Program-made: the position numbers and the translations under genes | In this document: positions 21,605 to 34,068 of the stretch, piece after piece | Position numbering within the stretch: the stretch's first letter is position 1 | How the letters are laid out: each line of letters begins with the position of its first letter | From: Plasmodiophora brassicae | Lineage: Eukaryota > Endomyxa > Phytomyxea > Plasmodiophorida > Plasmodiophoridae | NCBI GenBank assembly: GCA_039704465.1 | Contig: JASFAU010000007.1 | Location: 1,296,899 to 1,360,898 of the forward strand | Length of the DNA stretch: 64,000 bases | Direction: 5' to 3' | Notes under the pieces: model-generated | Database searches by the model: none | What the model saw: the letters and a program-made list of their open reading frames with translations, nothing else | Told to the model about the DNA's origin: nothing

Positions 21605-24600
21605 ATGAGCGCGGCGGCGCCCGTGGTCCCCGACCCCGGAGCAGCGACGTCTGCACCTGTTCCTGTCCCGGATGCGGCCGCACCACCCGCTAGCGTCCTT
21701 CAGGACTCCCTGCAGGCCTCCCTGCAGCTTTCATTCCCCCATCTGTACACGACGTCGATCACCGATGCCGATCATGCTTGCGCCGCTGCCGCTGACGGCT
21801 CCCAATGGGCGCCATCGTCCACGACAAAAGCAACCGCAGCCGCAATCGTCGGCCGCCTTCAGGAAACGCAGACTCGCGCCGTTGAGCTCAGCGCATACCT
21901 GTCCGCGCGTATCGCCCGCGGGCGCACCGAACAGGGTGACCAGGACGCGTCGCTCTCTGCCCGAGGCATCATCCCGCGCGTCGACATCCCCACGTCCCAG
22001 TCCAAGGTTCGCCTGGACCCGGACGTCCTCTCCCGGAACAACCTCGTCGACATGCGATGCATTATGTCCAACGATACGCGCCGAGTCCTCCAGCGATGCC
22101 TCCCGCTAGTCGACACTCCTCCTGTGCCAGCACCCGGATCGGCGCCCGCCCCTCCAGATACGCCGTTCTCCGTCCAACGCCGGGACTCTACCGGTGTTGA
22201 CGTGACTGGCGTGCACGCGCAGAGGAACGTGACGCTCGTGGACGAGGTGCGAGGAAAGGTGCGGGAGGAGCGCGAACGCCGTCAGCTCGCGAAGGAGGCG
22301 CGTGGCGCACCGATCGATGCGTTGGACAGCGAACAGATCGCCGCGAACCGGGCCCTGCTTCGGCGCATGCGCCGGAAGCTGGATTTTATTCGTGCACCAC
22401 TGCACGACCCGACGATCGGGTCGACGGTGCCGGTTGTGCCACGGCCGGCACGGATCGAGTTTCGCGACTTCCAGGTCGGTCGGACGTACGAGATGGCGCT
22501 GGCACTGATGAATGCCGGCCCGCACTCCACACGGTTTCGAGTCGAAGGCCCGGGAACGCCCGAGTTCCGCATCGACCTGCAGGACGAAGGTGCGTCCGGC
22601 GCGGTCGCACCCGGCATGTGCATGCGGGCGCGTGTTCAGTTCACGCCTGAGGACCTCCGCGATTACCATGACGAGCTGCTCGTGTATGCCGCCCATGGTC
22701 GCGGGCCGAGCACTGCCGTGCGTGTCCCCCTTGTCGCGCTACGTCTGCCGCCGCAGCTCACCCTACCTGGTCGGGTCGCCATCCCTCCGTGCGCCTTGTT
22801 CTCACAGCGCGTCCTGAACGTCGCGTTCACGAACAAAGGCGGCCCGGGCCGGTTTACGATAATGTCGGCGCGTGAGGACGCGTGCGCATCGACCGCCGAT
22901 GCGGTCCAGGCCGGTCCAATCACATTGAGTCCGGCGGCGTTCGAGCTGGACACCGGCATGACCATGTCCCTATCGGTGACGTTCGCGCCGAAAGGCGAAG
23001 ACCGCGGCGCAATCGTCGAGACGTTCACCATCCGCTGCCAGGAGACGTGCAGCGAACGCACGCTGACCATTGCCGGCGACAGCGCCGAGGTCGACATTGT
23101 CTTGGATAGCATCAGCGGCGCGAAATGCGTCGGCGACGACCCGATCCGCGCCATCGTCTTCCGCCCTATCACCGTCCAGGGCATCGCCCGTAAGGCGTTC
23201 TCGTTGAGGAACGTGTCGTCGATCGGCGCCGCTTTCGTCTGGCAGTTCGGCGACGGATGCGCCGGCCCGTTCTCCATCGTCCCCATCAAGGGCGACTTCC
23301 TGCCACACTCCGTCGTCCAGTTCGTCGTGGAATTCCGTCCGGGTTGCATCGACAGGTACGTGAGCCGCACGGGGGACGGATGTAGCGCGCGGCTCCCGCA
23401 TTTATTCGCTGCGCGCGCAGTTGGCAGCAAACTGCGGTCCTGGCCCTGCGCCGCGTCGTGGAAGGGAGCGTGGCGCGGCACCGGAAATTGCAACCGGCGC
23501 CCGTGGATCACTGGTCCGTGCCGGTCGAGGTCGCCCCCGACGCGATCGTGGACCTGTCTCCGTACCTCGATCTGCGCTTGTGCGGGAACAGCACCGGGTG
23601 CGACCTGATCTGCACGCCCCGGGTGCTTCGCCTACCGGACCCCGTTGTCGTCGGCGCGGAATTCTCGTCCACCATCTCGATTCGGAACGCGGGTGATTCT
23701 CAGACGGCGTTCTGCTGGCGGTCATCGCTGGACAACGTCACGGTCGTACCGCGCCAGGGTGAGATCGCGCCTGGCGCCGTCCAGTCCGTGGTCGTTGCTG
23801 GGCGTGCCACGCGCCTGGATCAACTGGTCGCACACCTCGACTGCGATGTCGCGCTGGGTGCGCCCGTTCACGTGCGCCTCGAAGCGGATGTCATCGGGCC
23901 GATGGTATCCATCGAGGAGAGCGCGCTGGAGTTCGGCTTGGTGAACTTTGGCGTTGCAGCAGTGCGGCACACGCGCCTGCTAACGTTAAGGAATGTGCTG
24001 ACTGTCCCGGTTGCCTTTGGGGTCACCGAGCTCGGGTTCCCTGGGCCTCCGTTCCCGGATCGGCGCGGGTGCCGACAATGCAATCGCACCGGGCACGCAC
24101 CTGGGTCGCAGCTGTCGTTCGCACCGAGCTCGGGCGTGATCCCCGCCGGTGCGACCCTGCAGGTCGCCGTGTCGTTCTCGCCGATTCGGTGCGGACGGTA
24201 CCGTGCAACGGTCGCTGTCGAGGTGCCGGATGGCGGCACGGGCGCGTACGTCGAAGCTCGCGCCGAGGTGCAGGCCCCGGACATCGTCCTGCGACAGAAC
24301 GTCATCGACCTCGGCGACGTCTACGTGCGGGTCCCGTCGCAGTTCCAAGTCGCTGTCGTGAATCGCACGAATCTGCCCGCCGTCCTGCAATGGGACGGTT
24401 CGTCGTCGTCCGGCAACGGTACGCCCGCCGGTCGTATATGACCGCGCGCCCTAATATTCGTGGCAGCAATGGTCGGCCAGTGCCGCATCTCGCCGTCGCA
24501 AGCGTCGCTGGGCGGCCTCACCGAAGTCGTCTCGAAAGTGTCCCTGACGTGCGTCCAGCCCGGCGACCTGGACATGATCCTGGCTGTCGACATTGGCGGG

Positions 24601-27098
24601 ATCGCCGTCCCTCTCGGCGTCCGCGTCCGTGCGCGCGTCCATGATCTTCGTCGGAGAGCGTCTCGCTCTAGTCGTCCAACTCAGTCGCCCTGACGATGGA
24701 TTGTTGCAGGCGTGTCCGCGCACCTTCGCGACGTTGCCGACGGCGTCGCCGGACGAGACGACCTGATTCGGGAATCGATACGGATTTCGGCTCGGCAGGA
24801 CGCGCGAGCGCAGGAATCCAAGACGATCGACAGGCACAAGAAACTGCGCGACGAGCTCGCCCGCGCCCTGCCGTACACCGAGAGCGCGCCCGTTGCCGAT
24901 TTCGGCGTGGTGGACATCTACAGGTTGGGACGTGCGTCGTTCGTACAGTGTCCCAATCAGCCGCCTAACGTGCATGTTCCGCGAACGCAGCGAACATCAG
25001 ATTCGCCTCTGCCTGCGGAACCATTCAGCGGTGCCGTCGCGGTTCCGGCTGTCGATGGCGTCCGGGGACGACCTTGACCCGGGCCTGGACCGCACCGTCG
25101 ACGAACTGCGACGCCTGAACCACCCGGACGATTGGATCGAATGCATCAGTGGTGATCGGAACGCGCCAGCCACGGCTCGGGTCCGTGATGCAGTCGCGCA
25201 GTTGCAGATGACACGCGCCCGCTAACCTGTTCGGCCTCAGGGGTTCGATCGCCTACTGGCGAACGACTACGAGAAGTTCAGTTTTCATTCGGACGCGGGC
25301 CGCGGATTCATCCAGCAGCGTCAACGCGCTGAGAACATCAAACGGCTGCTGACGGGTCGGGCGGCCGCGTTCGTCGCGTACCCGAGATCGGGCGTCCTGC
25401 CACCGTGGGCGATGGTCGAGATCGGCCTGTTCTCGTTCAATAGCCTCTGCGGCCAGTTCAACGATGAACTCATCTGCGCAGTCGACGGCCTTCCCAGCCC
25501 GATTCGTATCCCGACTCAGGTTGCTCATGAGGCGCTTCTGCCACCACCGGGTGCGGGCGGGTCGCTAACGGTTTAGTCCAGGTGTGCATCACCGGGTCGC
25601 CGCTGTCGATTCTGCCGACGACGGTCGGGTTGCGACCGGGCCCCCTTGTGCAGTACCAGCCTGTCCCGGTCGGATCCGGTCGGCACGACAAGCTCGTCAC
25701 GATCTGCAACAGCGGATCGTTCGACATCCGCCTGCAGTGGGACGTCTACGACGAGTCCGTTGTCGATCCGAACGCTGTCGTCCGGGTCGACATCTCGCTA
25801 CCCGACCCGTGTGGCAACCTGTCCTGCACCGTGGTCCCATACGGTACTCCGCCATTGACGCATTCGCTGCGCATCGATGTATTTGATACCTGGATGCCCA
25901 CAGACCCGAGACCGATCGACCTGGCCACGTCGCCGTTCCCGTTCCGGGTGGAACCCGTCGACCAAGTCGTCCCGGCGCAATCGTCGTCGGTCATTACGTT
26001 GCGGTTGGCGGCACCGGCAGACCCGACGACCGCGCCGATCCGCGGGTGGATTCAGTCGCGAATGCTGATGCGGTCGGCGTCGCTGGCGACGTTACAGGCG
26101 CAATCGGGCCTGTTCGCACCGGGCAGCGGCGCGGTGGCCGATGGAGAATGGTTGCCCGCCCCCGATGTCCTGCAACGGAACGCCCTGCGACTGCGTCTGT
26201 CCGCCGAAGCGATCGTCCCGAGGCTGCGCGTCGGCAAGCACTCGCACCCGCCGTTAAAGTTCGTCGTGGAGGCGGGTGCTGCGTCGCGCAGCGTCATCAA
26301 GTGGTTGCCGCTGATGAACGACTTGTCCACGCCGCTGCTCTTCACTTTGTCGACATCGGCACCGTCGACGTTCCGGATCGCCAAGGTCGACGTCGTGCAC
26401 GAACCGACGGATCGTGGATCACAGATGCTGGCATCGCCCGGCGACAACATTAGCGTTGGCGTGGAGTTCCGCACGCCAACGCGCTGGCCGCCCATGCCGC
26501 TGGTGCAGGACGTGCCCGCCGACCTGGTCATCACGTTCGCCAACGGGTCCGCGCAGCACGTGCCGATGCTGGCCCAGCTTCGGCGCCCGTGCGTCGCCCT
26601 CGATCGCGCCGCCCACGAGTTCCCGCAGGTGCACATCGACAGCTGCTCCAACGCGACGCGATTCACCATCACGAACGTGTCGACCTGCAGGCGCATCGTC
26701 TGGCGCGTGGTGCACGGTACGTTACATTGCGCGTGCTGCGCTGCGCAGTGCATTGACCAGTTGCGGGTGCGTACCTAGTCCGGCGGACGCTGCCGCGTCG
26801 CGATCTGAAGGCGACCGATCCGGTGCTGTTGGAAGCGCTGGAGAACGCCGAGTTCGACGTGGACGCGGAGGCGGACGACGACCCGCGGGTGTTCGAGTTC
26901 GCCGCGGTGCAGGGCGAATTCGAAGGCGCGCGCGACGACCTCGTCGTCGTGTTCAACCCGCGCCGACCGCGCCGATACCTCTGCAGGTACCGCCTCGAGA
27001 TCGCCCACGGCCCGCCCGTCGACTTCCAGCTGTGCGGGTCCGGATCCACCCAGGAAGAGCACGATCAGGAATCAGTCGCCATCAAACGCAGCCGATAA
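21605..27098 (+). CDS. DLEC1/CFAP81-like ASH-domain ciliary protein
   Basis: A large protein made of repeated immunoglobulin-like ASH/MSP beta domains, as in axonemal central-apparatus proteins. Exon 1 (21605-~23355) has an Ala/Pro-rich start, a basic helical part (EQIAANRALLRRMRRKLDFI) and ASH modules such as RIEFRDFQVGRTYEM and PSSGVIPAGATLQVAVSFSP. Later exons, joined over short introns ending near 23408, 24467, 24711, 25240, 25581 and 26765, give FVAYPRSGVLPPWAMVEIG then FNSLCGQFNDELICAVDGL and CITGSPL. That order resembles DLEC1. The last exon ends in an acidic stretch, then FNPRRPRRYLCRYRLEI. Several acceptors carry GCTAAC branch motifs. Orthology to DLEC1 rather than another ASH protein is my best reading, not proven. 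If right, the organism builds motile flagella. Confidence 0.65.
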
Positions 27099-27256
27099 AC
27101 ATCCGAACACGTATGTAGGTTAATAGTGGCTGTGGCGGGATTAATGCGGGCGTCGCTGGACGCGCAAAAGTCCGTGGCGGAGTCCGTACGGCGGCATCAT
27201 TCCTGCGGTTGCTGCGTAGACTGGTCGTGTCGTCGTTCGGTGGATAGTTCGTAGCG

Positions 27257-27890
27257 ATGGCGGATATCGAGGAACGCAACGTCGAGGTCGGCGTCGAGGA
27301 TTCCGAGGAGGAGATCGATGTCGGCGCGCCTGAGGCGGGTGACGAGGGCCTCAGCAAAGTCCAGAACCGGCAGGAGAAGAAAGCGCGCAAGGCGATCCAG
27401 AAGCTGGGCCTGAAGCCGGTGACGGGCGTGACGCGCATCACGGTGAAGCGATCGAAGAACATGCTGTTCGTGATCGCCAACCCGGACGTGTACAAGAGCG
27501 CCGTCAGCGACACGTACGTGATCTTTGGCGAGGCCAAGATGGAGGACCTGTCGCAGAACGCGGCCATGCAGGCTGCCCAGCAGTTCAGGGCAGCGAGGGG
27601 TGCAGCGGCCGCCGCCGGCGGCGATGAGGAGGAGGCCATGCCCGAGCTGGTCGCCACCAAGGGTGAAGTCGTTGAGGAAGAGGACGAGGAGGCCGACGAC
27701 ACCGGCCTCGACCAGGGTGACATCGAGATGGTGCAGGCCCAGGCGAACGTATCGCGTGCGAAGGCCATCAACGCCCTCCGTAAACACGATGGCGACATCG
27801 TCAACGCCATCATGTACGTGACGCACGACCCGTGTTCTCGTTTCGCATCGGCTGACTGTGTGTTTGCGTTGCAGGGCGCTGACGACATAA
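27257..27890 (+). CDS. Nascent polypeptide-associated complex subunit alpha
   Basis: NAC-alpha pairs with NAC-beta at the ribosomal exit tunnel and controls SRP access to nascent chains. The 190-residue product has the NAC domain (KARKAIQKLGLKPVTGVTRI, VKRSKNMLFVIANPDVYKS, YVIFGEAKMEDLS), an acidic linker, and a C-terminal UBA domain (DIEMVQAQANVSRAKAINAL). Intron 27814-27874 splits the last codons, giving NAIMALTT and a TAA at 27888, as in other NAC-alpha proteins. Length and order are standard. Confidence 0.95.
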
Positions 27891-28186
27891 ATGGTGTTTC
27901 TGTTGGGCCGTGCTGTGAACGTCGCCGCCGCCGCTCTGTCTGTGGGGAGCGCAGCTTCATATACCCGGAATAAAACAACCCTGCGAATACGTGGTACTCA
28001 TGAGGGAGGGGCAGTTTCACGTGGCCGTTCCGCCCTCAACGCTGGTCGAGTGTCTGGGTTCTGCTGCCACAGGACGAATGCGATTGGTGTACCCTGGGGT
28101 TACTTAAGGGACGATCTTCGGTACCACCATATTGATCGGGGAGGCGCGTACGGCGTACCTCAGAGTTCGTGGATTAGCGCCAACCA

Positions 28187-31100
28187 ATGCCTGTCGTGAC
28201 AACGGCCTACGCGCCGCTATTCTCCGCTCTGCTGGCTGTCGTTGTCGCCGGCGGGTGCTTCCAGACCGTCCCGACATCGGACCCGCAGATCCGGCGCCCG
28301 CTTGTCATCGATCAAGGCTCGTACTATGGCATCGGCCCCCAGCTCGTCCTGCGCGCCATCTTTGGCGACTTCATGGGATACTCGATTGTACTGGGCAACA
28401 GTCTGAACGTTGCACCCGGTGCGCCACCGATTATGATCAGCCCGGCTATTCAGCTGCCGGCTGCCCCGGGCGACTACACGTATGGGGATCAGCCACCTGC
28501 TGGCATGGACATGCTCGGCCTGATCTCGAAACAATACTGGGAAGGGCTGTACATTGCTGATTGGCTGTACGAGACGTCGCCAAACCTGAGCGATTGGAGA
28601 ACGTACTTGAACCCGGGCACCATCAAGATGTTTTCCAGGAATCCGCCGTCGTTTCCGGGTGCGAACCTCTCCGCAGTTGGGGCATTCATGTGGGACGATT
28701 CGAGCTCCTGGTACTACTACGACGACTACCGCACGTTGTTCTCCAGGTTGGGTATCGACGTCACCATTCTGGACTACAAAACGAGCGCCACGTGGGTCTC
28801 CGATATCGTATCAATGGAGACCGGTAGGGCACCGGCGCTGTTCTGGTGGTCCCCTCAGGACTACCATTTCCCAGATCTAAACGCCACTCGAGTCCGCCTG
28901 CCTCCTTTCGACCCGAACACGTACCTGGATTACGGCACGGGCACGATCTCTGGCCTGTGCGACTTTCCGGTCTATCGGTTTGCGAAGTACGTCGCCCCGG
29001 ATTTGAACGTCACATCGCCTTGGGCGTACACAGTACGTGTACAATGCTCGCTCCTACTGAATCACCCCGCGATGGATTCTCAATGCGTTTGCAGGTGATG
29101 ACGCGTTTCGACTTCACTGACGACGACTACATGTGGATGCAATCGTCGGAAGGCCAGCAGATCGTTTCCGATCAGAGCACCGCTTGTCAGTGGGCGCGCG
29201 CCAACGAGCACCGGTGGAAGCAGTGGATCCCCACCGAGTTCTTCCTCAGTGAGGTCTGCGCCGCCGGCCGCGAAAACATCGGCAGGTTCGCGGATGCCCT
29301 GAATCGAACCTTCTGCAACGATTGTCCAGCTGGGCGCTTCTCGGCCAATGGTACCGGCCGTTGCCAACCGTGTCCTGTTGGCACGTACGCCGACGGGCGG
29401 GGATTGTCGTCCTGCGCCCTCTGTCCATACCTTTCGACAACGCTGGCGCCTGGCGCTACGTCCGTGTCTGAATGCCAATGCGCATCCGGATCCTATGAGC
29501 ACCTCCGAAGCCACTCTGAGCTCGTCTGCATCGCCTGCGATGAGTCAGGTTACACATCCGGCCCTGGGCAGCTGCGTTGCACACCCTGTCAGGCCCATGC
29601 GGCGACGAACACAACGGGAGCCACGTCTGCCGGTGCCTGTGGATGCATCACGAGATTCTTCGAGGTCCGGAACGGCTCGTGTCAGCCGTGCCCGGGTGGA
29701 GCAAACTGTGCTGGCCGCCAGGCGACACCTTCCGCACAGGTACCATGCGTTCATTTGGAGGCCACTGAACCTGGCGCCTGACTCCTACAACACTCAGGTT
29801 GGATTCTGGAGCAGTACGGATGCTCCATTGGACTTCTACCTATGCTCGTCGCCGGAGCGATGTCCGGGAGCCCTGGCGCCTGGCGAGTGCCCCGATGGAT
29901 ACGAGGGCGCGCTCTGTGCTCGATGCCGACCTGGCTGGTACACGGACGGAATTCTCTGCCGAGAGTGCCGACGTTCGGCTTGGGAGGTTGTCCTGACCGG
30001 TGCCTTCTTCTTGCTCATCGCCATACCCTGCGTTGTTATCTTCCTTGTAAATATTACAATCGCACTTTCCCCGCCGAGCAGACGTTAACAATTGCTGTAG
30101 ATGATCGATATGGCGAAGAACAGGCAGAACGAGCACAGTTCTGTCAGCTGGACGGTTGCCGCGAAGCAGACCATTGAGTTCTGCCAGGTCCTATCCGTCG
30201 TTGGGAGGCAGATTCTTCGAGATTCCAACGTTGTCGTCCCGAACTCCATCAGTATATTCGCGAGCACTGCCGCCATATTCTCGTTGTCGCCCGACAAATT
30301 CAGGGTCGGATGTCTTCTCCAAGTGACCTGGGGGCTGTCCTACACGGTCAGATGCGCTGTGCTGAACATTTTCAGCGCCCTGGTCGCAACGGCCACGCTG
30401 ACCAAACAGTTCACGCGCAACACCGTCTTCTCGTCAAAGCTGAACAGGGTATTGTCGGCATCTTTGCGACTCGTCGACCTGCTCTACATCTACGTACGTA
30501 CATAATTACGCGCTACTGGGCTCCGAACGATTCATATCCAATTTTGATTGCAAATTTGGTGTCCAGCACCTCTCAAGTCTGGTGGAAGTCTTCATCTGCT
30601 ACGAGCAGCCGAACGTGCCCGGGTTCTACTCCTCGTGGTACACAGCCAGCATACGTTGTTATGCACCCGGCGAATGGTCGTCCATGCTCCCGCTAACAGT
30701 TGCAGGCCTGTTCCTGACCACACTCGGTACGTTTACAGTCTGCGGGCCCAAATGCCCGTTTGACATGGGGATACTATATATGGGTTTTAGTCTACCCGGT
30801 GATGGTGGGCGTTGTCATGTGGAGCGCCCCATCGCAAACATACAACGACGGCTTCTTCGAGGTCTGTACGGCGGATGCTTGCCGATCACGTCGACCTGGA
30901 ACTCACCGAATGAGCAGACATTTGCCCATTACTTCCGTCCATTCCAGAACAAGGTATCTGCGGCCGCTCATTGCCGACTGGAAACATAACCGTATCGTGT
31001 TCGCCCAGATGTGGTTCTGGTACTGTCCCATGTTACTGTGGAAACTGTCGCTGTCGATCCTGCTGTCGTCTGTAGGACCGGGAGATTCATCGACGATGGC

Positions 31101-31704
31101 CATCGCGGTTATGATCATCTGCATCTATCTCGTCTGCTGCGTCAAATATCGGCCGTACTTCCACAACGCCAACAATCGCCTGGACCTGATCCTCGGCACG
31201 TCTCTCCTGTCGATCATCGTCCTTCTTCTTGCCATGCAATCGGTCCCTGCCGGCAACGCGGCGAGCATACAGCTGGTGTCATCCCTGACCCTCATCGTTC
31301 TTGTTGCCTCGCTCCTGTTCGCACTCTGGACCATACTGGTCGAACTGAGCCGCAACCTGGATCCCTGGAGGTACCCAACGTTGTACACGATCGTGTCCGG
31401 GATGACGTTCGGGTCGTACTGGACGCAGAACACGGCACCGGCCTCAACGGCCTTGTCCCAAACGGCCAGGGCGAACAACTTGAAACTCCTGTCCGACGCG
31501 CATGTTCGCCAATGGGCACAGCTCGCCAGCGACGACGAAATCCAGGCCCTGAACGACACCGTCGAATCGCTGGCGGCAGCGTGCTCCTCCTCCTCCGTGT
31601 CCGAGTCGACCTCGCATCAAGCGTCCGTCGAATCGCCTGGCCAGCTCGCCAGGCCATCGAAGCAGATGCGCATCCAGAGGCCCACCTACGCTGCGCGGGC
31701 TTAG
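28187..31704 (+). CDS. Receptor-like protein: binding-protein-like ectodomain, Cys-rich repeats, multi-TM domain
   Basis: Starts with a signal peptide (ALLAVVVAGGCF). The first ~280 residues resemble type 2 periplasmic substrate-binding folds of the glycine-betaine (OpuAC) kind: PLVIDQGSYYGIGPQLVL, DWRTYLNPGTIKMF, APALFWWSPQDYHF. The next exon (~29100-29740) encodes GCC2/GCC3-ephrin-receptor-like Cys-rich repeats (CNDCPAGRFSANGTGRCQPC), then an EGF-like module (CPDGYEGALCARCRPGWY). Several membrane helices follow: AWEVVLTGAFFLLIAIPCVV, loops at 30120-30500, then WKLSLSILLSSVG, AIAVMIICIYLVCCVKY, LLSIIVLLLAM and LIVLVASLLFALW. A cytosolic Ser-rich tail ends at 31704. Introns are short; those in 30050-30760 are only approximately placed. 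The layout recalls class C GPCRs but I claim no homology to them. Confidence 0.6.
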
Positions 31705-31880
31705 GAGGCGGAGAAGAGCGCCGAATAAACAGGTCCAGGTCCGCAGCGTCCCACGCGCGGCTTGCGTCTGGCACCGAACCGATACGGCGCAGCTATTGCA
31801 GCCAGACGGCACTGCACGCCCAGCATCGTGATGTTTGCGAGTTTAGCATTAGGAGTTGTGGCGGCGTATGCGGTGCCGGG

Positions 31881-32606
31881 TTACGTCGCCGGCTGGGCGC
31901 TGTCCACGCCCGGTTCCGACGCAGGCGGTGGCACCGTCGACGCCTTTGCTGGGCGTCGTCCACGACGCCCACCTCCACCACGACGATTGTTGTTCTTGCG
32001 GGTCGCTGGTTTCGGTTCAGCATCGCCGGCTACCTGTTCGTTCTGTTCTGGTTGTTGTTGTTGCTGCTGTGGGGCGTCCTGCTGTTGCGCAGGTTCGTCC
32101 TGTTCGGTGCGGTCCGGTTGCGGCGCCTTCTTTGGTTTCTTGGGGCGTTGCTTGCGGCGCGGCGGGTGATCAATGACGGCCGGGGCGCCAGGCATGCCTG
32201 GCTGGTATCCGCAGTTGCGAATGGCGTCGTCGGATGGCGTCTGCATGGTCAGCGTGATGGCGATGGACGGGACCTGACGTTTGATGACGACCGTCTCCAG
32301 GCCCTCCTCCAGCGGTTCGTACGTGTCGACGACCTCGGTCGACGAGATCGACGTCAGCTGGTGCACCGCCGGAATACGACGCTTGACAATCTCCGCAATC
32401 GACACGACCTTCGAGATCGCGTTGCCCATGCCCTGCAACGTCACATGCTCCGATGCGTCCTCGCCGGACGCCAGACGCCCGATCACCGCCGTCAGGTACG
32501 ACTTCATCACGCCCTTCGTCGTCACGCGGATCTCATCCGGCGACGCCGGCGCCATCGTCGCCGGCACGCGCTGGTACTTGTCCAGCGTCGACGTTGTCGT
32601 CGCCAT
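31881..32606 (-). CDS. Alba-domain nucleic-acid-binding protein with RGG-type tail
   Basis: 241 residues from ATG 32606. The Alba fold covers ~residues 20-120: EIRVTTKGVMKSYLTAVIGRL, HVTLQGMGNAISKVVSIAEIVKRR and a beta-hairpin (TVVIKRQVPSIAITLTM). Eukaryotic Alba proteins (Rpp25/Mdp2-like and protist Alba) bind RNA, including RNase P/MRP RNA, and sometimes chromatin. After the domain there is a basic KK/PKK segment, a Gln-rich run and NNNRRGGGGRRGRR, a typical RNA-binding tail. An open frame runs upstream to 32747 but is Arg-rich and probably untranslated leader or intron. Confidence 0.85.
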   Translation of the reverse strand: MATTTSTLDKYQRVPATMAPASPDEIRVTTKGVMKSYLTAVIGRLASGEDASEHVTLQGMGNAISKVVSIAEIVKRRIPAVHQLTSISSTEVVDTYEPLEEGLETVVIKRQVPSIAITLTMQTPSDDAIRNCGYQPGMPGAPAVIDHPPRRKQRPKKPKKAPQPDRTEQDEPAQQQDAPQQQQQQPEQNEQVAGDAEPKPATRKNNNRRGGGGRRGRRPAKASTVPPPASEPGVDSAQPAT

Positions 32607-32811
32607 GTCTCCCAATGCCACCGACTGCAACAACAGCACGTCACGGACTCCGCGGCGGCGGCGGAGGCGGCGCCGACGGACTCGCGTTCCCCCGTCGCCC
32701 ATCCCCAGGTGCGGCTCCGGCGCAGCTCCCATGTTGACCCTAACCATGTGTCGAAGACGCTGTATGTATAGAAAAGAGGCGGAAAAACGCGAAACACAGC
32801 GCTGCGTCCGT

Positions 32812-34068
32812 TCAATTCCAAAGGCTCCAGATGAAGTAGTAGCAGTGGACGAAGGCGGCCGCGAACGGATAGAGGATCGCGGGGATGTGCTCCTTCAGGT
32901 GCATGCACATGATGCGGGCGATGACGCTCTTCGGCACGCCGGGCGTGAAAAACCACGCCTGCGTGACGTCGTCCGTCAGTTTCGTGACCTTCACGGTGCG
33001 CTGCCACAGCTCTTTCTCGGATGCGATCACCGCGTCGTCCAGGTCGTGCGCATCGCCCGGTGCAGCGGAAATGATGGCCTTTGCCAGTTTCCGCGCGTCA
33101 TCGAGCGCCAGGTTGACGCCTTCGCCGGCAAAAGGCGTCATGACGTGCGCCGCATCGCCAATGACGGTGAACCCGCGACGGTGCGGCCACGTGAACCCGA
33201 CCGGGAGCATGAACAGGGACCTCGGCACGCATTTCGCGTCGTTCGCAGTCTCGATGGCCGTTCTCAGCGTCGGGTGCCAGTCGGCGAACGGCCCGCCCTC
33301 GCCGATCAACGCGGCCTTGACGTCCTTGATCGACCGGGTGTCGAACCCGCACGACTCCTGCCACTTCTCTGAGTCGCGCGCCTGAATGGCCATCACGTGC
33401 AGGCTTCCATCGCCCATCTGCTGAACGGACAGCATGCGCCCATCGGCATGGGCGAAGACGCTGCCCCTGTTGACAAGGCCGTGCAAGGTGGGAACCGTCG
33501 TCTCCGGGTCCAGGATCTGGAGTTCAAAGCAGGCAACGCGTGCGAAGATGGGATGCTGGCCAGTCAACGCGTTGCGGACCTTGCTCCAGCAGCCGTCAGC
33601 CCCGACAATCAGGTCGAATCCCGACTCACTGGTGTGCTCAAACACGAGCGTGCCATTGTCTTCGACCTGCTTCAAGCGATGTCCCCAGCGGATGACGCCT
33701 TCGGGCAGGCTTTCCGTCAGGATGCGCCTGAGCTCGGCGCGGTCGATTTCAGGCCGCTGTCCACCGAGCTTGTTCGTGGCCGTTTGCTTCGACGGGCTCT
33801 CCCGGAAGTAGACCTTGAGGTTTTTGTCGGCCAGGACCATTGATTCGCCGTCGTAGCGCGCGTGCTCGAGGAACTCGTCGAACAGGCCGGCGTCTTGCAT
33901 GGCGGCCAGCCCTGATTCGGTGTGCAGGTCGAGGGTGCCGCCTTGCGACCGGTAGTTCGGCGACGGTTCGCCTTCGAAAACGACAACGGGGACAGATCGC
34001 AGGGTCAGCAGGCGGGCCAACATACATCCCGCCGGACCGGCGCCAATAATTGCCACACGGGGCGCCAT
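32812..34068 (-). CDS. TetX-like FAD-dependent monooxygenase
   Basis: A single-exon flavoprotein hydroxylase of 418 residues. The FAD Rossmann motif is at the start (VAIIGAGPAGCMLARLL), followed by a conserved GGTLDLH segment close to that of TetX-type enzymes, the DG-like motif LIVGADGCWSKVR and the second FAD motif VIGDAAHVMTPFAGEGVN with LALDDARKLAKAI. The C-terminus is hydrophobic (AAAFVHCYYFIWSLW), suggesting membrane association. ATG 34068 sits right before the Rossmann strand; an upstream in-frame GTG would add 14 residues. The absence of introns in an intron-rich neighbourhood, together with bacterial-type similarity, suggests horizontal origin (inference). Substrate unknown. Confidence 0.8.
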   Translation of the reverse strand: MAPRVAIIGAGPAGCMLARLLTLRSVPVVVFEGEPSPNYRSQGGTLDLHTESGLAAMQDAGLFDEFLEHARYDGESMVLADKNLKVYFRESPSKQTATNKLGGQRPEIDRAELRRILTESLPEGVIRWGHRLKQVEDNGTLVFEHTSESGFDLIVGADGCWSKVRNALTGQHPIFARVACFELQILDPETTVPTLHGLVNRGSVFAHADGRMLSVQQMGDGSLHVMAIQARDSEKWQESCGFDTRSIKDVKAALIGEGGPFADWHPTLRTAIETANDAKCVPRSLFMLPVGFTWPHRRGFTVIGDAAHVMTPFAGEGVNLALDDARKLAKAIISAAPGDAHDLDDAVIASEKELWQRTVKVTKLTDDVTQAWFFTPGVPKSVIARIMCMHLKEHIPAILYPFAAAFVHCYYFIWSLWN

